From Podaxis mareebaensis (taxonomy: Eukaryota; Basidiomycota; Agaricomycetes; Agaricales; Agaricaceae), in the NCBI GenBank assembly GCA_018524725.1, contig JAEUWP010000335.1:434001-498000 (forward strand): a stretch of 64,000 bases of DNA, given 5' to 3'. Shown one piece after another: positions 32,330 through 44,800 of the stretch. How positions within the stretch are numbered: the stretch's first letter is position 1; the number at the start of each line of letters is the position of its first letter. The notes beneath the pieces were generated by a model. It made no database searches. It was not told where the DNA came from and worked only from the letters and a program-made list of their open reading frames with translations. The position numbers were made by a program, and so were the translations under genes.

Positions 32330-33647
32330 CTAGCTCGCCTTTAAACAACGTAGTTTGTTGATTGCATCACTCAACTCAACATCCTTCATATCCTCTCCCG
32401 AACCCCACCGCCTTCGACTGACAACCTTTACGCCAACTTCTACTGGCTCCCCGTGGGATACTGATGTTAATCTTTCTGCTTCAGCGTCCAATGAAGCTGG
32501 CCGATGACCATCAGGTTTGGTGAACACGAGGGAAGAGACTATCTCCGCATGATCCACACCAAAGAACTGTGACAACTTGGCGACCCGTCGCCGTCGTTCC
32601 TGGAAATCCACACGAGGCGCTCTCGGCGGCGAACTGAGGGTTACGTCTTCGTTGTTTTCTTTCTCGAGTGTTGGCATTGAGGAGGTAATGTCGAGCGACC
32701 GTGACAATGATGCGGTTGAATCAGCGCGATGTCGCCTCCGCCGATCATCCAACACTCGAATTAGCTCTGGTGGGAGCTCCTGTCCAAAAAGCTAATCCGA
32801 AACAAGGTTGGCAAAGTTACTGAGTATTAGGTATAGAGGCACTCACTTGAGTCATCTTCCTTGCCCGCTTGACCTCGAGGTAATGGTGACGCGCAGCCTC
32901 TGGTGAGGCGGGCGGGTCTCTACTATCAGATGACTGGTCAGGACATGGAGTAGAAGGTCTGGGAAAGGTTGGCCGAGACAAATCCGAGATTGAAGGTATG
33001 CGGAGTGATCGTGAGCGAGCTACGAGAAGCGTCTTAGACCCATGGTCATCTAACTGCATCAGATCCAAGCTTCTTCTGCGCTTCTTGATAAGCGCAGAGC
33101 TATGGGACGACCCAGGACGACTCGGAGGAAGGGGGATGTTCTCGGGTGATAATGATTTGTTATGCAGTATAGGCGGTGTGTTGGGTAGGGCAGGAGAGTG
33201 GAGTGCATTTTCAATTGACGGTGTGGAATCGTTAGGAACAGTGGCAGGAATTGGGGTAGCCGTTGGGTCCACAATAGTCGGTGTAACAGATGGAGACAAA
33301 GATCGCGATAATTTCCCGGCCAAGCTCTGCGTAGAGAGTTCGCCCTGTGAGGTTTTGTGTTCAAAGCCGTGGGCAGTAGAAGGCCTTGGCCGGCCGGTCC
33401 GTGGCGTGCTTGGTGGTGCTTTGTGGTCACCGCTCTTCCGCACAGCAAAGGAGTCCAGAAGGGAGAATTCTGTGAACACTCGACTCAATTTGCGCGCCTT
33501 GCGAAAGCTCAGTGGACGATGGGGTTTATCACTCTGGTTGATTGAGACCGGGATGGAATGCGCAGAAGGGTCGCGCAGCGATGTGGCATGAAGAATGGAC
33601 TGCGGGCTAGAAGAGCTGGATTCTTCTGTTGGGGCTCCGTTGGCCAT
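32330..33647 (-). CDS. Unrecognised Ser/Pro-rich protein
   Basis: Two exons can be read: one from ATG 33647 (MANGAPTEESSSSSPQSILH) to EVKRARKMTQ near 32840, then an intron and a second exon beginning LFGQELPPELIRVLDDRRRR and ending NKLRCLKAS at 32330. Most of the protein is disordered and rich in Ser, Pro and Arg. Two short segments look structured: RARKMTQLFGQELPPELIRV, split by the intron, and FQERRRRVAKLSQFFGVDHA. They share a pattern (K-x-x-Q/S-FFG/LFG), which may be a repeated short motif. I know no family or function. Codon structure and a clean in-phase junction support a real gene. It converges with RPB8. Confidence 0.7.
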
Positions 33648-34333
33648 ATTAGGGACTAGAAAATGAAATGAGAAATATGCGGACGTGTTGGGATGGAACC
33701 ACACCTGTAGAAGAGAACAGAATGGCAGAAAGACGAGACCGTGCAGTAGGACGGTGGGGGTCGCGTGGGGGCATGAGGAGGAAGGTATATGAGAGTATAT
33801 ATTGTAAATCAACGCAAAGGCCAAGGAAAATGCCCGGTACGGCAAATGGGTATACACGGGGTGATTCATTTCTATACGTTACTATGGTCTACTTATACAT
33901 TCATCTGCTCATCTATCATTCACACAGCCGCCCTGTTGAGCTGTCCCAGGTCCACAAAAGGAGGTGTGCGTCTAACCTTCGTATTTATACAACATGCTAG
34001 TCTAGCTCCAGCTGAAATGTGAATATAATTGGCCTGTACCTGTGCGCCAAGCAGCTACTTTGTCTAGCTTAGTATGCACAGTCGGGATTCATCCTTAGCA
34101 ACCCCTGCCGGTACCATACCTCTTTCGGAAATGCCGGTCCCTTATCAGGAATCCAGGGCCCTCTTCACCCTTGCGAATCGACACACAGGGACAATGAGCA
34201 TTCCCACATTGCAGGGATTCAAGTACACGCAGTACATACTCTAAAGAAATATTAACCTAGGGTTAACCTACGAGATCCGACAAGAATAAGATAAACAGTC
34301 CAAAGCCCATCAGAGAAATAAAACAAGATCAGG
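33648..34333. other. Upstream region of the unrecognised gene and 3' flank of the Arf-GEF gene
   Basis: I see no coding sequence that I can support. Near 34250-34268 there is an A/T-flanked near-palindrome (TTAACCTAGGGTTAACC) that contains a single TAGGGTTA telomere-like unit. Confidence 0.35.
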
Positions 34334-37300
34334 TCATGAATCAGATTCTTTAGTCGTCGGTAAGTTAAGTGTAAGGCGCTTGCCTACAGGCAGCAGCTCC
34401 AGTTTGGACGGCACCTTAACCAAAGAGACACGATGTGCACACCGTGTCTTGTTCCAGGCTTCTGCTTCTTCTACTGGCTCCTCCTGGGCAGTGTAAAACC
34501 TCTCGTGTTGCAAGTCGGCTTCCTCCTTGCCCTCCGGTGTGACATCGTTCGAGGTTTGCGGTATATACCCGCCTTTCCAAATCCCGGAGGAGTTGGGGTC
34601 GTGATCAGGAAACCGGTATGAGGAACATGATCCAGAGGTGCTTGGTCTCGGTGAATCGAACGTCCACGACGCTCCAAGGAATGACGATCTCAAATCATCC
34701 GACGAGGGCCAATCTGGTCCAAAATCGATTGCAGTATGGAAAGATTCGCATATCGATGATTCCGGTCGACGACGCCGTTGGTTGTTCAATGATCTCGAGG
34801 ATGATTCCTGCATATCTTCACGAGTCGACAAGGTCGTATGAGGAATCTCCGGGCTCTGTCGACTCTGCAACGTTTCTTTGGCTGCTTGCAGTGCTACATC
34901 CTTCACCTCCTTCCAGATGCGATTCTCCGCAAGCATGTCATCGCGGAGAACATTCCGGTGACAGCGGGTCCGTGCAATTTCTAGCCGGAGTTGCATGACT
35001 ATCCGAGCCCGCAGTTGAATTGCAACAACAAGACGGTCCCGGGTGACCCTTTGGAACGGTGTCAATGTAGCAACGTTACGTATGAACTGCATGTATGTGT
35101 CAAGATGCTTCTCTGTTGCAATAAGACGGTCGTCTAATTCCGCAATTTTAGCCTTGATGATTTGCGATCGTGGTGGAAGTCGGGGTTGGTCATTCGAGGA
35201 GGATGCCTGTGAAAGCGCTTCCGAGGAGCCAGCACGGGGATTCGACTCTCCTTTGGGTGTCATGGGGAAGGGGATGACAAGGGACAGGGCAAGTTCGGGA
35301 CCCTTGCCAAAATGGGACCAGCTTTCAGACGCCAGGTCGGCTTTGACTTGGTCAAAGGTGTCCTTGAACTCTACTGTTTTCTCGACTTCGAGCGGGCCTG
35401 GCGCTTCCAATTCCACCTCTTCGGGGTTGGCTCGAAGCGTCACTTTCTGTTGAATATGCGGTCGCTTGTTTACAAGATCTTCGCCGGAAAGCATCTCCAG
35501 TAACTCCTGAGGAGCATTGTCGTCCCACCTCGTTGAGTCCTTGGAGGGCGAATGGATCTGGTTATGGAGATCGTGCAAATGAGAGGTCGCAGCGGCGACA
35601 CCTGTGAGGTGCATGCTTCGCCCTGACATGCCTAACAATCGCATGCGAACTCCTGCCGATTTGAACGCACTCGCGTAATTGATCCGCGAAATCCATTGAT
35701 TCATGTCATCTTCTGTGGGAGCCTTGAGGAGAAGGTGACGGCCATCGAAAAGCACCAAGCGGAACGTAAACCGATGCTAAAATTCCGTTATGTCAGCTTC
35801 ATGCAGCTATGTGCAATCGACAAAGGGACACACTTTGGTGTATGATTTGTCATAAACGGCAATTGCATTCCTCAGAGAAAGCAACTCGTCCACTTTCAGG
35901 ACTGATGACTGAGGCATGAGGACTTGTCCATCGTCTGTCTCAGTCTGGTTGACAAGGGTATTCATCCAGGCAGGGTCCCGAGAAAACAGTAATTGGGATC
36001 CAGTAAGGACGACGCCCCAGGACCTCCATTTCCGATTCATGGACTTTTTCCCACCCTCCAAAAGATCGTCTTTGCGACTCATGATTCCTACCTTCGTCAC
36101 CTTCAACGTTGAGAGCTCGTAGCTGGTGTCTCCGGGGCCTGCATTGGTTGGAATGAAAGGACTCGATGACCCACCCGTAGCGAGGCCAAAGAAAGGTGTA
36201 GATCGGGTGGTATCAACTCCGACTTCTATAACATGCGCGTTGGCAAAGGCGAGCAAGAGTTCTTCTTCGTCCCATTTTCCAGCTGTTCCCTCATAACTGA
36301 ACGGGTCGAACAGGGGTATATAACTTTCGACATCGATCCGCAAGGGACTAAGAAGGTCCTAAGCGATAATTAGACTTCAAAGACGGAAATGAGAAGAAGT
36401 GAAACCTACATTGATAATCATATAGTATGGGTCTATTTTGTTGGTTTTGATAGTCAGTGTCGATCCAGTCGATGGATGATTTGGGTTCACAGAGGGCACG
36501 TCTCGATATACGGTGGATCGGCGATTAGAATCTGTAAAGAGATCGCGTTGGCCATTGAAATCCAGTGGGTCCTCGATAAATATGAATGGTGCGAAAACAA
36601 TATTATCGTAAAGATACTGCCAAAGTTCGTGTTACCACCCGCCTAACATAGCATAAAGTAAAACTTGCCTCTAGAAACTCGGGTGCAACCCCAGGCAATT
36701 TCGTGTTCTTGATATAATCTGGTTTGGTCATCTTACGCTTGTTTGACTTGTTGAAAGCATCCGTATGGAGCATAATTAGACTGAAGGCTAGGATGTACGG
36801 ATGGTCTGGTAGCAAATTTAGTCACATCCTGAGAAGTAGGTATGACATAACATGCCTTCTGATACGTAGAGGTTTGGATTACACTGCGTGTAGCGTTTAG
36901 CAAATGCTTCCATAACGCGATCAATCTGTTGTGTTTCCTTCGGCAGCCCGATTTCAAGGAGGAGCTTGCGCAGAGCGATATCTAGAGGATCCCCAGTAAA
37001 GTTGAAGTACCCGAGAAATGCGTTCAGAGCCGTCACATAGAACGGTTCAACACTATAAGAAGGATCAGAAGGTTACATCCGGAATTGAAGCAGTTGGTTT
37101 ACCTAGATGCTAAGATGCTAGTGACTTCAACCTTGCTGACGGCCTGCATTAACCGACGAACATAGAATTCGGGAGACTCTTCATTTTCCATAGGCCGCGG
37201 AATGATAACAGGTTTGGGTTGATCGCGGAAACCGAGTGGGTCAGAAGTTGTGCTGAGGAGCGGGGAATTGGGGGAAGACGTGGGAGAAGCAGAAAGAAAC

Positions 37301-38496
37301 ACTGAAGATGAGAATACATTCAAAGATAGGCGATGCAGTAGAGGTGGATTGGTTTGGGAGCGGACCCTTGGGATGGGCTGTCTTTCACCAGTGGGCGCTG
37401 CAGAAAAACTGACCGCTGCAGTTCGAACGAGGCCTGAGGTCAGGCGACCCGTCGCCGATATGTTTGGATTTTCTGCCGTCGACGGACGAGATGTGGGTGT
37501 GAGACAGTCCGCAGTTGGGGAAGTGGATATTTCTGGACGGATGGTGGGGTAATACGATTGAGGGCGCTCTGAGAAAGAACGAGAGACGGGATCGCGAGCT
37601 TGGAGTTTCTGGCGCCGGGGAGGGGGCAGTGGGGGGTCAGAAAGGTTGACCTCAACGACTGGATGTTGTTGAAAAACATCACCGTGCGCGGTGGCTGGAC
37701 GAGCCTGTGTACTGAGGTTCTGGGGTTTCTTTCGGGTCCAAAAAGAAGATTTCCTGGACAGGGACTTTGGGGGATCCGCCAGCTTTTCCTTTCCTTTCGC
37801 ACTGGTTCCATTGAAACCAAGAAACGACGTAGGTCCGAGTGACACCCCTCGAGTACGTCGATGTGTCTCGTTTAGCGCTTCGATTTCTGAGGACCCAACG
37901 GACAATGGCTTGTCCATCCTCTGGGAGCTCTTAGATCGCCTAAGAACCGGGATAGAGTCCGCATTCGGTTGAGAAGGGAAGGAAGGAAGAAAGGCAACCG
38001 TGTTTACTTCACTTGCTGAGGATGATGAAGTAGATGTGTGGGGTATGGTGTGAGGGACTCCCAGTCCAAGCGAAGTCTGGGGGAGAGCAGTGGTTGAGTT
38101 AAGCGTATCCTCGTACATATCGGGCGCCGTAATCTGTAATTTGCGGTTCCGTGACTCCAGAGAAGTAGTAGTCGCAGGAGGTTCTGGGGGTGTGGGTGGG
38201 AGGGCTTTTTCACGTTGGGATAGTGTCGTATTAGCCGCGGGACCTTTGTTGTCCTCGATATTCCCGGAATGTCGAGGATCCTGTGTACTGGTATAGGTTA
38301 CATTGTTGCGCTTCCTCCACCCCGGGAATGATAAAAAATGCGTCGTCGTTTCAGTCGTGGTGGTAACTACTTGGGTACGGGTGGTCGTTGTTTCTGCAAC
38401 GATCAACGAGGATTGTGTTGCGTCGTGGTATGGGGGAGGTGGAATTGCTTGATCACGAATTGGAGAGGTTTTGTTGCCCAAAGACAGACGTCCCAT
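34334..38496 (-). CDS. Arf guanine nucleotide exchange factor (Sec7 and PH domains)
   Basis: Sec7-family Arf-GEF with a PH domain, comparable to yeast Syt1 and the EFA6/PSD group; it would load Arf with GTP at Golgi/endosome or plasma membrane. The N-terminal 450 residues are disordered and Ser/Pro-rich, with a PPPY motif at residues 20-23 (38428-38439). The Sec7 domain is split over several exons: FYVTALNAFLGYFNFTGDPL, LRKLLLEIGLPKETQQIDRV with the catalytic glutamate finger in LPKE, MEAFAKRYTQCNPNLY, then HPYILAFSLIMLHTDAFNKS and KMTKPDYIKNT. The PH domain follows (LKVTKVGIMSRKDDLLEGGK, WRSWGVVLTGSQLLFSRDPA, FDGRHLLLKAPTEDDMNQWI). The C-terminus has a coiled-coil-like helical segment near IIKAKIAELDDRLIATEKHL. 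The start at 38496 is the first in-frame ATG of the open exon. Confidence 0.88.
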
Positions 38497-38799
38497 GTAA
38501 GGAGACGTTTAGGACAAGGGGATGGGGGAGAAGTAAGCGGCGAAATTTAAGAAAGATGTTCCTGCTGACTTGACGAACAACTATTGGGGTTATATCATTG
38601 CTCTGATGTATAGGCGAGTGCTGTTCTCTGGTGTGATTGTTGGGCTGGTGATGAGGACAAACACAATTGGATACTTCGTCGTAGGGGGCTCGTTGTGACG
38701 ACTACATCGTGACAGGGCCGGTGACAGTCACTAGTACTGAGGCTGGCCAACCGATTACTTATCTGTAGGAGAATGAAAACCCTAGTACAACTATTACTA
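38497..38799. other. Arf-GEF upstream flank
   Basis: This spacer between the Arf-GEF start and the NOP7 stop (both minus) must hold the Arf-GEF promoter and the NOP7 terminator. I see no gene and no clear motif. Confidence 0.3.
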
Positions 38800-40889
38800 C
38801 TACGAAGTTGAACCATCTTTCTCCTTTCTTTTCTGCTTCAATAACGCCTTCTTTTTTGCCTCCAAGACGGCTCGCTGTGGGGATTCATTAGCAAAACAAC
38901 ATGTCAATAAGAATATTCGAGCATTTACCTCTGTTTCCTTCTTCTTTTGAGAATGCTTCATCTTCTCGTAGAGCTTCCGTTTTTTATTGCTCATCATCAT
39001 CTTGTTCATATCCTCTTCCTCGACCCCTTCCGCCTTCGCTTGCTCTTTCTTCACCTTCTTTCCAAGCTTCTTCACTTCCCTTTGGAAGGCATCGTAATCC
39101 ATTCCAGCAGCCTCTGCAGCTAATTCGGCAGTACGTAGGGCAGATGGGTCCTTGGCTGCATCTTCCAATGCTTTCTTGAGGCGATGGTCGTCCGACTCTG
39201 CTGCATCTTCATCGCCAGCCTCCTCCTCCTTATCTTCCTCCTCTGATTCCTCCTCCTCAAGCTCTATCTGCGACCCAACAGGTCCTGCAGTAGGGTCATA
39301 GGCTCCTTCATACTCACCAAAGGGACTAAGATGGGGTGGCAAAGTCTGGCCCTGAGCATAATGTTCCTCAAGGAGGATTTTTCCGGCGTTGATGCAATCA
39401 ACAATCCATTGAGGTTGGACGTATTTCCGCCTCAAACGTCGTTCTTTTTCCTCTGCCGACTCAACTTTAAGCGGGGCGACGGGACGATCAATAATGACAT
39501 GAGTAATTGATGGGTCATCTTCGTCTATGGGACTGCCATTCCCTGAAGAGGCTGGCCAGCCGACTCTCCCTCCAAAACTGCGGATGAGGAACTCGAAAAT
39601 CGACCGCGAAGTCTCTCGAGACAGGAAAAATGTGTAAGGGGAAAATAGTGTCGTCGAGACGGGTTTTGGCAGAGACTCAAGTGTTTTGAGTGTAGGGAGA
39701 GTCGTGTCAGATTCATTGGGATTTTTCGAGGGGTGTGGTATGAAATCTTCATCCTGATCCTCTTCGGAAACAGATGTCTGCCCGTTTGGTGCGGAGTCCA
39801 TGTTAACATCCTCCGAGGATGCTGCGATGGTTTTAATGGTTTGTCGGACGTCTTTGCCTGATATTTTGCGGCCATCAATCTCGACAGTTTTGTGCTTTGG
39901 AGCGGACGAAGTGGAGGAGCGACCGGCTTCCTGCAAGCTAAAGGCTCCAACTCCAGCAGCGGCCTCGTATTTCTTCACGTCCAATGGCGGGGGATAAACC
40001 AAACCAGCATCCGTGTAGAGCTTGAAGAACACGAAGCCGAGAAGCGTTTGATACAACTCGAGGAACGTGAGCATCACGCGAACATCTACGTCACTTGGAA
40101 TCTATATAACAATCGTCAGCAAGCCAAAAGGAATCGATAAAAGTGAGGGCGTACACTTTGGGTAAATTGGTATGGGACAAGCCAGGTAATTGTTTGATCC
40201 ATAACCTCCGCTTGGTAATAAACGCCCTTGATTGAGAGGAACGCCTTTCTGAGCGACCGGGAATGCATGATATAGAGCTGCCATTCAGCCGATAATCTCG
40301 CGCAATTCTCGATGAGTTCTGGTGGAAGGCGTTGACCAGAAGGCAGGGATGCAAACAAGAAAACCATGCAGAGAGCATCATCAATATCCCGGAGAGCGTC
40401 AATGAAAGTTGGGTACCTGGTCCAAAGTAAATTGGCATACTGTAGGTGAGACAACGGCGTCGACGTACCTCTCCTTGATGATATGGTCTAAACGGTAGAC
40501 CGGTTTATTCTCTTCCAAACTCTTCGCACTACTCCATTCCCCGCGGCCCAATGCCCTTGAGAGCTTCTTCGCGAAGGCTTTATGCTCTCGCAGCTTTTTT
40601 AACACCGGTTCGTGTGCCAGGTAAGCAATATCTTTCGTATAATAGAAGGACGTCGGTGCAGAAGAGCCCTTATTGGCCTTTTTTCTGTTTTTTGGCTCCC
40701 TCGGAAATATGCCTATCCATCTCTAACTGTGAATGAGAATTCCATGAACAGAAACCAATGAAGCCCACCTTTCAGGATGCATAGACGACGAAAATCGGCC
40801 AAGGAACATTGAAGCTTCTTAACCGCAGCCGTGCGGGTAATGTAGGCCTTAGCAGCTCCTGCCTTACCCTTCTGACGTATCCGTCCCAT
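38800..40889 (-). CDS. NOP7: Pescadillo homologue, ribosome biogenesis (NOP7)
   Basis: PES1/Nop7 is the PeBoW complex scaffold needed for 60S subunit maturation in the nucleolus. The start [20 protein letters not shown] at 40889 is followed by [20 protein letters not shown], the family N-terminus. Later exons give [28 protein letters not shown]-type text ([20 protein letters not shown]), [20 protein letters not shown] and [20 protein letters not shown], all diagnostic. A BRCT domain spans roughly [20 protein letters not shown] to [20 protein letters not shown]. An acidic stretch ([20 protein letters not shown]) and a basic tail [16 protein letters not shown] end the protein. The five-exon structure has short introns. 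It is head to head with SMD2, 198 bp between start codons. Confidence 0.94.
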
Positions 40890-41087
40890 TACGATGAAAA
40901 TTGAACTAGCACCAAGCGGAAATGATAAAGTGCTTAGGCATTTCAGCAAAGTGCGTTCAGCACCAAAATCTTTGTTGCACATCAACACCTGAACCAAACA
41001 AATCTATGCATCCATCAATCACTCTCGCTTTTGGGCTTTAACTACTGAATCCGACCCTCGAAGTTGCTCTCTCTTTCCCAATACATC

Positions 41088-41675
41088 ATGAGGTAGGTTT
41101 CTCGAGAGCTTTGGGTGTTACTCACTGACAGTGCGTAGTCAGTACGTTCATGTTCCCAAATCGGAGCTCGATGAAGCCCAATTACGCCAACTGGAGGAAC
41201 ATGAAATATCGCAAGGACCTTTGTCAGTACTTCAACAAGCCGTTCGCAACCATACCCAGGTCCTCATCTCCCTGCGAAACAACAAAAAGCTCCTGGCGCG
41301 TGTGAAGGCCTTTGATCGTCACAGTAACATGGTATGTGCTTATTATGCGAGTGTGAGCAGGATTTCATCGTCATCGAACAGGTCCTCGAGAACGTTAAAG
41401 AAGTGTGTTCATTTATCTGTGTCCATAAGATAATCACTCAATCCATTTTCAGATGTGGACGGAGGTTCCTAAGGGGAAGAACAAGAAACCAGTCAATAAA
41501 GACCGTTTCATTAGCAAGATGTTTTTGCGGTGAGTCGCCCCTCTTTTGTGTGTCAACATCGATTGTTCATTAGAATAATACCAGCGGTGATTCGGTTATC
41601 CTCGGTTCGTAACCTGTAACCTTGCTGCATTCCACTTGTGCTGATCTATACACAGTCCTTCGTAACCAGGCATAG
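41088..41675 (+). CDS. SMD2: Small nuclear ribonucleoprotein Sm D2
   Basis: Core Sm-ring protein of spliceosomal U1, U2, U4 and U5 snRNPs. Six exons, 41088-41092, 41139-41331, 41382-41402, 41453-41529, 41585-41604 and 41656-41675, give 111 aa (human 118). Exon 1 is five bases (ATGAG) and joins to TCAGTACG to start [16 protein letters not shown]. Sm motif 1 is [20 protein letters not shown] with [20 protein letters not shown]; Sm motif 2 is [18 protein letters not shown]. Without the last intron (41605-41655) the protein would end VILGS and lose the conserved VLRN strand; the 20-nt final exon restores VLRNQA. This is an unusually fragmented small gene and easy to mis-predict. Confidence 0.92.
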
Positions 41676-41807
41676 TCGTCAACTATCTGTCTATCTGTAC
41701 TTGACGTGTATTCGTTTGTTTCCCTCGTGGATTGCGCTATCAAAGCCTGTCCTTTCCGGGTTCTACTATTGTACAATTTGCCTATATCCATATTCAAGTC
41801 CCAGCAA

Positions 41808-44800
41808 TTATCTCCTGCTTCTCCAACTTCTCCAACTTCTCAACTCGGACGCGTCATGCTCCTCAATTTGTTTCACGGCGTCAAAAATCGCACCGAGCGC
41901 GAGCCAACCGAAACTCTTCGCCCCAAATTTCTCTTTTTTAGCCTCGACGAATGATAACTCCCATGCTAACCATGCGTATTTGAGATAATCTTCTAGTGTT
42001 CTGTCTTCATCGCCCTCAAGCTCCATTCTCACTCCCTTGACCAGCGTGTCCGTCATCTCCCGGACCTTAGTCATATACTCCTTACGCGTCCGGGGTTGGG
42101 ATGTTTTTTGTGTAATCGTTCCAATGATGACTTCCTCCTCCGAGAGCATTATGTTCTTGTGCGATAGACTGTAGTTGGCTGCAATGCCCGTGAGTTCGGT
42201 AGAAAAGCGCTTGAACAATCCCGCAACGTCGCTGAGGTTCGATTGCTCCCAAGGACCTGCTGTGTCCAGGAATTTTCTGACCCGTCGCTCGACCAATTCG
42301 AAAACGGCAGAGTCAGGAGCATTCAAATCAAAGGCAGATAGGTCGGTGGCAAGAGCTTCTACTCGTCTCGACTGGGTCCTTCTTGCCCGCCGACGGGGTC
42401 GACTGGGTTCCGGGATTTCGTTGAGCTCAATGGCCCGGAAAAGTTTCCCGATCGCCCTCTGGCTCTGATAGTAGTTCGCAGAGTCGGGGTTAATCGTTTC
42501 GGGTGCATTCCAGTCAGGTTTCGCTCTGAACTTGAGTTTGGGGATGCTCCTTGGGTTGACTGCACGGCCCGACTTCGGGTAATCAACCGCGTCACTGTGC
42601 AACTGCGCAAGCTTACGACAATCTTCGTCGTCTATCCCCTGCGGACTCTGATCGGCAATGATGAGCCAGTTGATAGCAATGATTCCAACAACCTTGATGT
42701 CGTCAGCTGAAGGAGCGGCCCAACGGCTGCATTTGAATTACTCACATCGGAAATGATATACTCCATTACAAAATCTGCAACATCGTCCATCGTACTAGGC
42801 CTATCCAAAAGCTTCCTCTCCGTCGGCGCATATTCCGCTGGGTCATATGGCTGCTTCTTAGGTGTGAACCAAGGATGATCAATCAAAGGGATTATATTGT
42901 AGATGTCGCCATCGAGGTCTCCGCCACCAAGGCACGAAGGAAGTGGTCGGCGGCCTGCAGAGCATGATCACTGTTAATTTACAAGAAAAGTTTCAACGGG
43001 AGGATCATACCTTTGACACTGAAGACAACAGTATTATACAAAGGTTCTTTTGCAAAGCACGAACCTTCCGGGGGCGTTCCGATGGCATACGCCAATTGCA
43101 CATCGCCAGGATGGATGGTGGGCGATCGGGAGATGAGTAGTGGTCCTTCGAGAAAGATAACGCCTTCATTCTGATCCTTAACACAGGCAAACACCTCCCC
43201 TTCTTCAAGATAGCGGTGGACGTCTGCAACGCCAACGAGAGTCCATGCGTTTGGGATTGGTATGCGAGCATGATGTTTGAGATCGCGGAGGATGTGATAC
43301 ACCGCGATTTTAAGGAGCTGCGTATAGAACGTATCATCATATATTGAGTCCAGTCCAAGCCTTGCTAAGCTAAGCATGGTTGCTGGCAGCCTAAAAGAGC
43401 CTCCGAGACCATGTTTCTCTAGAAGGCGAGCGGCTTTGCTGAGAGTTGTGGTGGCTTCCTGTGTCTCCTGGACAGCCCTTTCCTGAAAGTCGTGGAAAAC
43501 ATCATATGGAATTCCGAGGCCCTCGAGGAGCATGATGAGTGGGCGGTTTAGATAGTATGTTGTTGGCTTGTCGAAAGCTCTGGCTATTTCGATTTCATGC
43601 TCCCCAGACCCTCCCTCGGTCTCGAACTTGATCATTGAAGGACGCAAACCGATGGTGTGGGCGCCGTTTAAAGTATAGTCGATCGAAAGCATCCCTTTAG
43701 ACCCTCGATAACGAACTTGGTATGCGTGTGGGAAATCGGATAGTTTGCCGGATTTCCGCTTTGCTGCTCTAAGCTCTCCCCATATCGCACGAGCGAGATC
43801 CCGAGACATGGTGCCCACGCCGTCAGTGAACACGTATTTGCCATCCTGAGTTTTGATGTCCGGAAGATGCAGGATCTCTTCAACTGGAACTACGGCAGCA
43901 TCTGTCGCCGTGAAAGCTTGAGAGATACGCGCTGCATACCGAGCAGGGCAAAACCTGAGCTTTGGGTCGTAGGACAGGTTGTCAAATGTCCCAATACTGT
44001 CAATGATTCTTCCTGCGTTGACGAAGCCGTGTGTGGAGTCGCGGAAGGGTTTCACAAACCTAAGTATGTATAAGGCAGAGGATTAAAGTCATATTAAAGC
44101 GACTCACCAAACTGAGTGCTCTTTTAACGCGGACTGTGAGTAAGCAAGAAAATCGAAGACGCGTCCGGCGATGGAGAGCCCATTCTTGAGGAATTCACCA
44201 AACCGAGCCTTGATGAACCCCGGTCCGTCGATGTCACGGTCTACACGATATTGCAAATGATTTTCATCGCGAAAAGTTACACGAAGGAAGTTCTCTTGAT
44301 GACCAACATCATACCGACGAATGACACGATTCGACTGTTCAGGATACGGACCATTGAGAAACATTGTGGTAGGGGTGATAATGACGTGCAGGGACTGGTA
44401 GTAGCTGCCGTCGTCGGGAACCAACGAAAGCGTGTCGCCATGTTTCGCGAACTCCCGTTCTGTGGACTCGAAACAAGACAGTATAGACTCGCTTGGGTCA
44501 TCGCTGTACCAGAGAGCGCTGGCTTGATTACGGAACTCCTTCAAGAATTTGGCGGTGTAGGTCCGGCCATGGACCCTCACAATTTCTCTGATCCGAGGCA
44601 GAAGGCCAAGGAGCTCGGCAGTGTCGAGTACCAGGTTCTGTAACAACGATGCCAACTGAAAGGCAACACACCAATTAAATTTTCGGAGGTTCCACTCCAA
44701 CAAATCCAATCGAGCGGCGGAAAATAGGCCCCGGCGTTCTATCATGGCCTCGTATGTTTGGATATGCCGCAATCCGGCAGCTTCAGAAAGCCTGGAAAAT

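Noticed and set aside
34250..34268. Interstitial telomere repeat
   Set aside because: Only one TAGGGTTA unit inside a near-palindrome; not an array.
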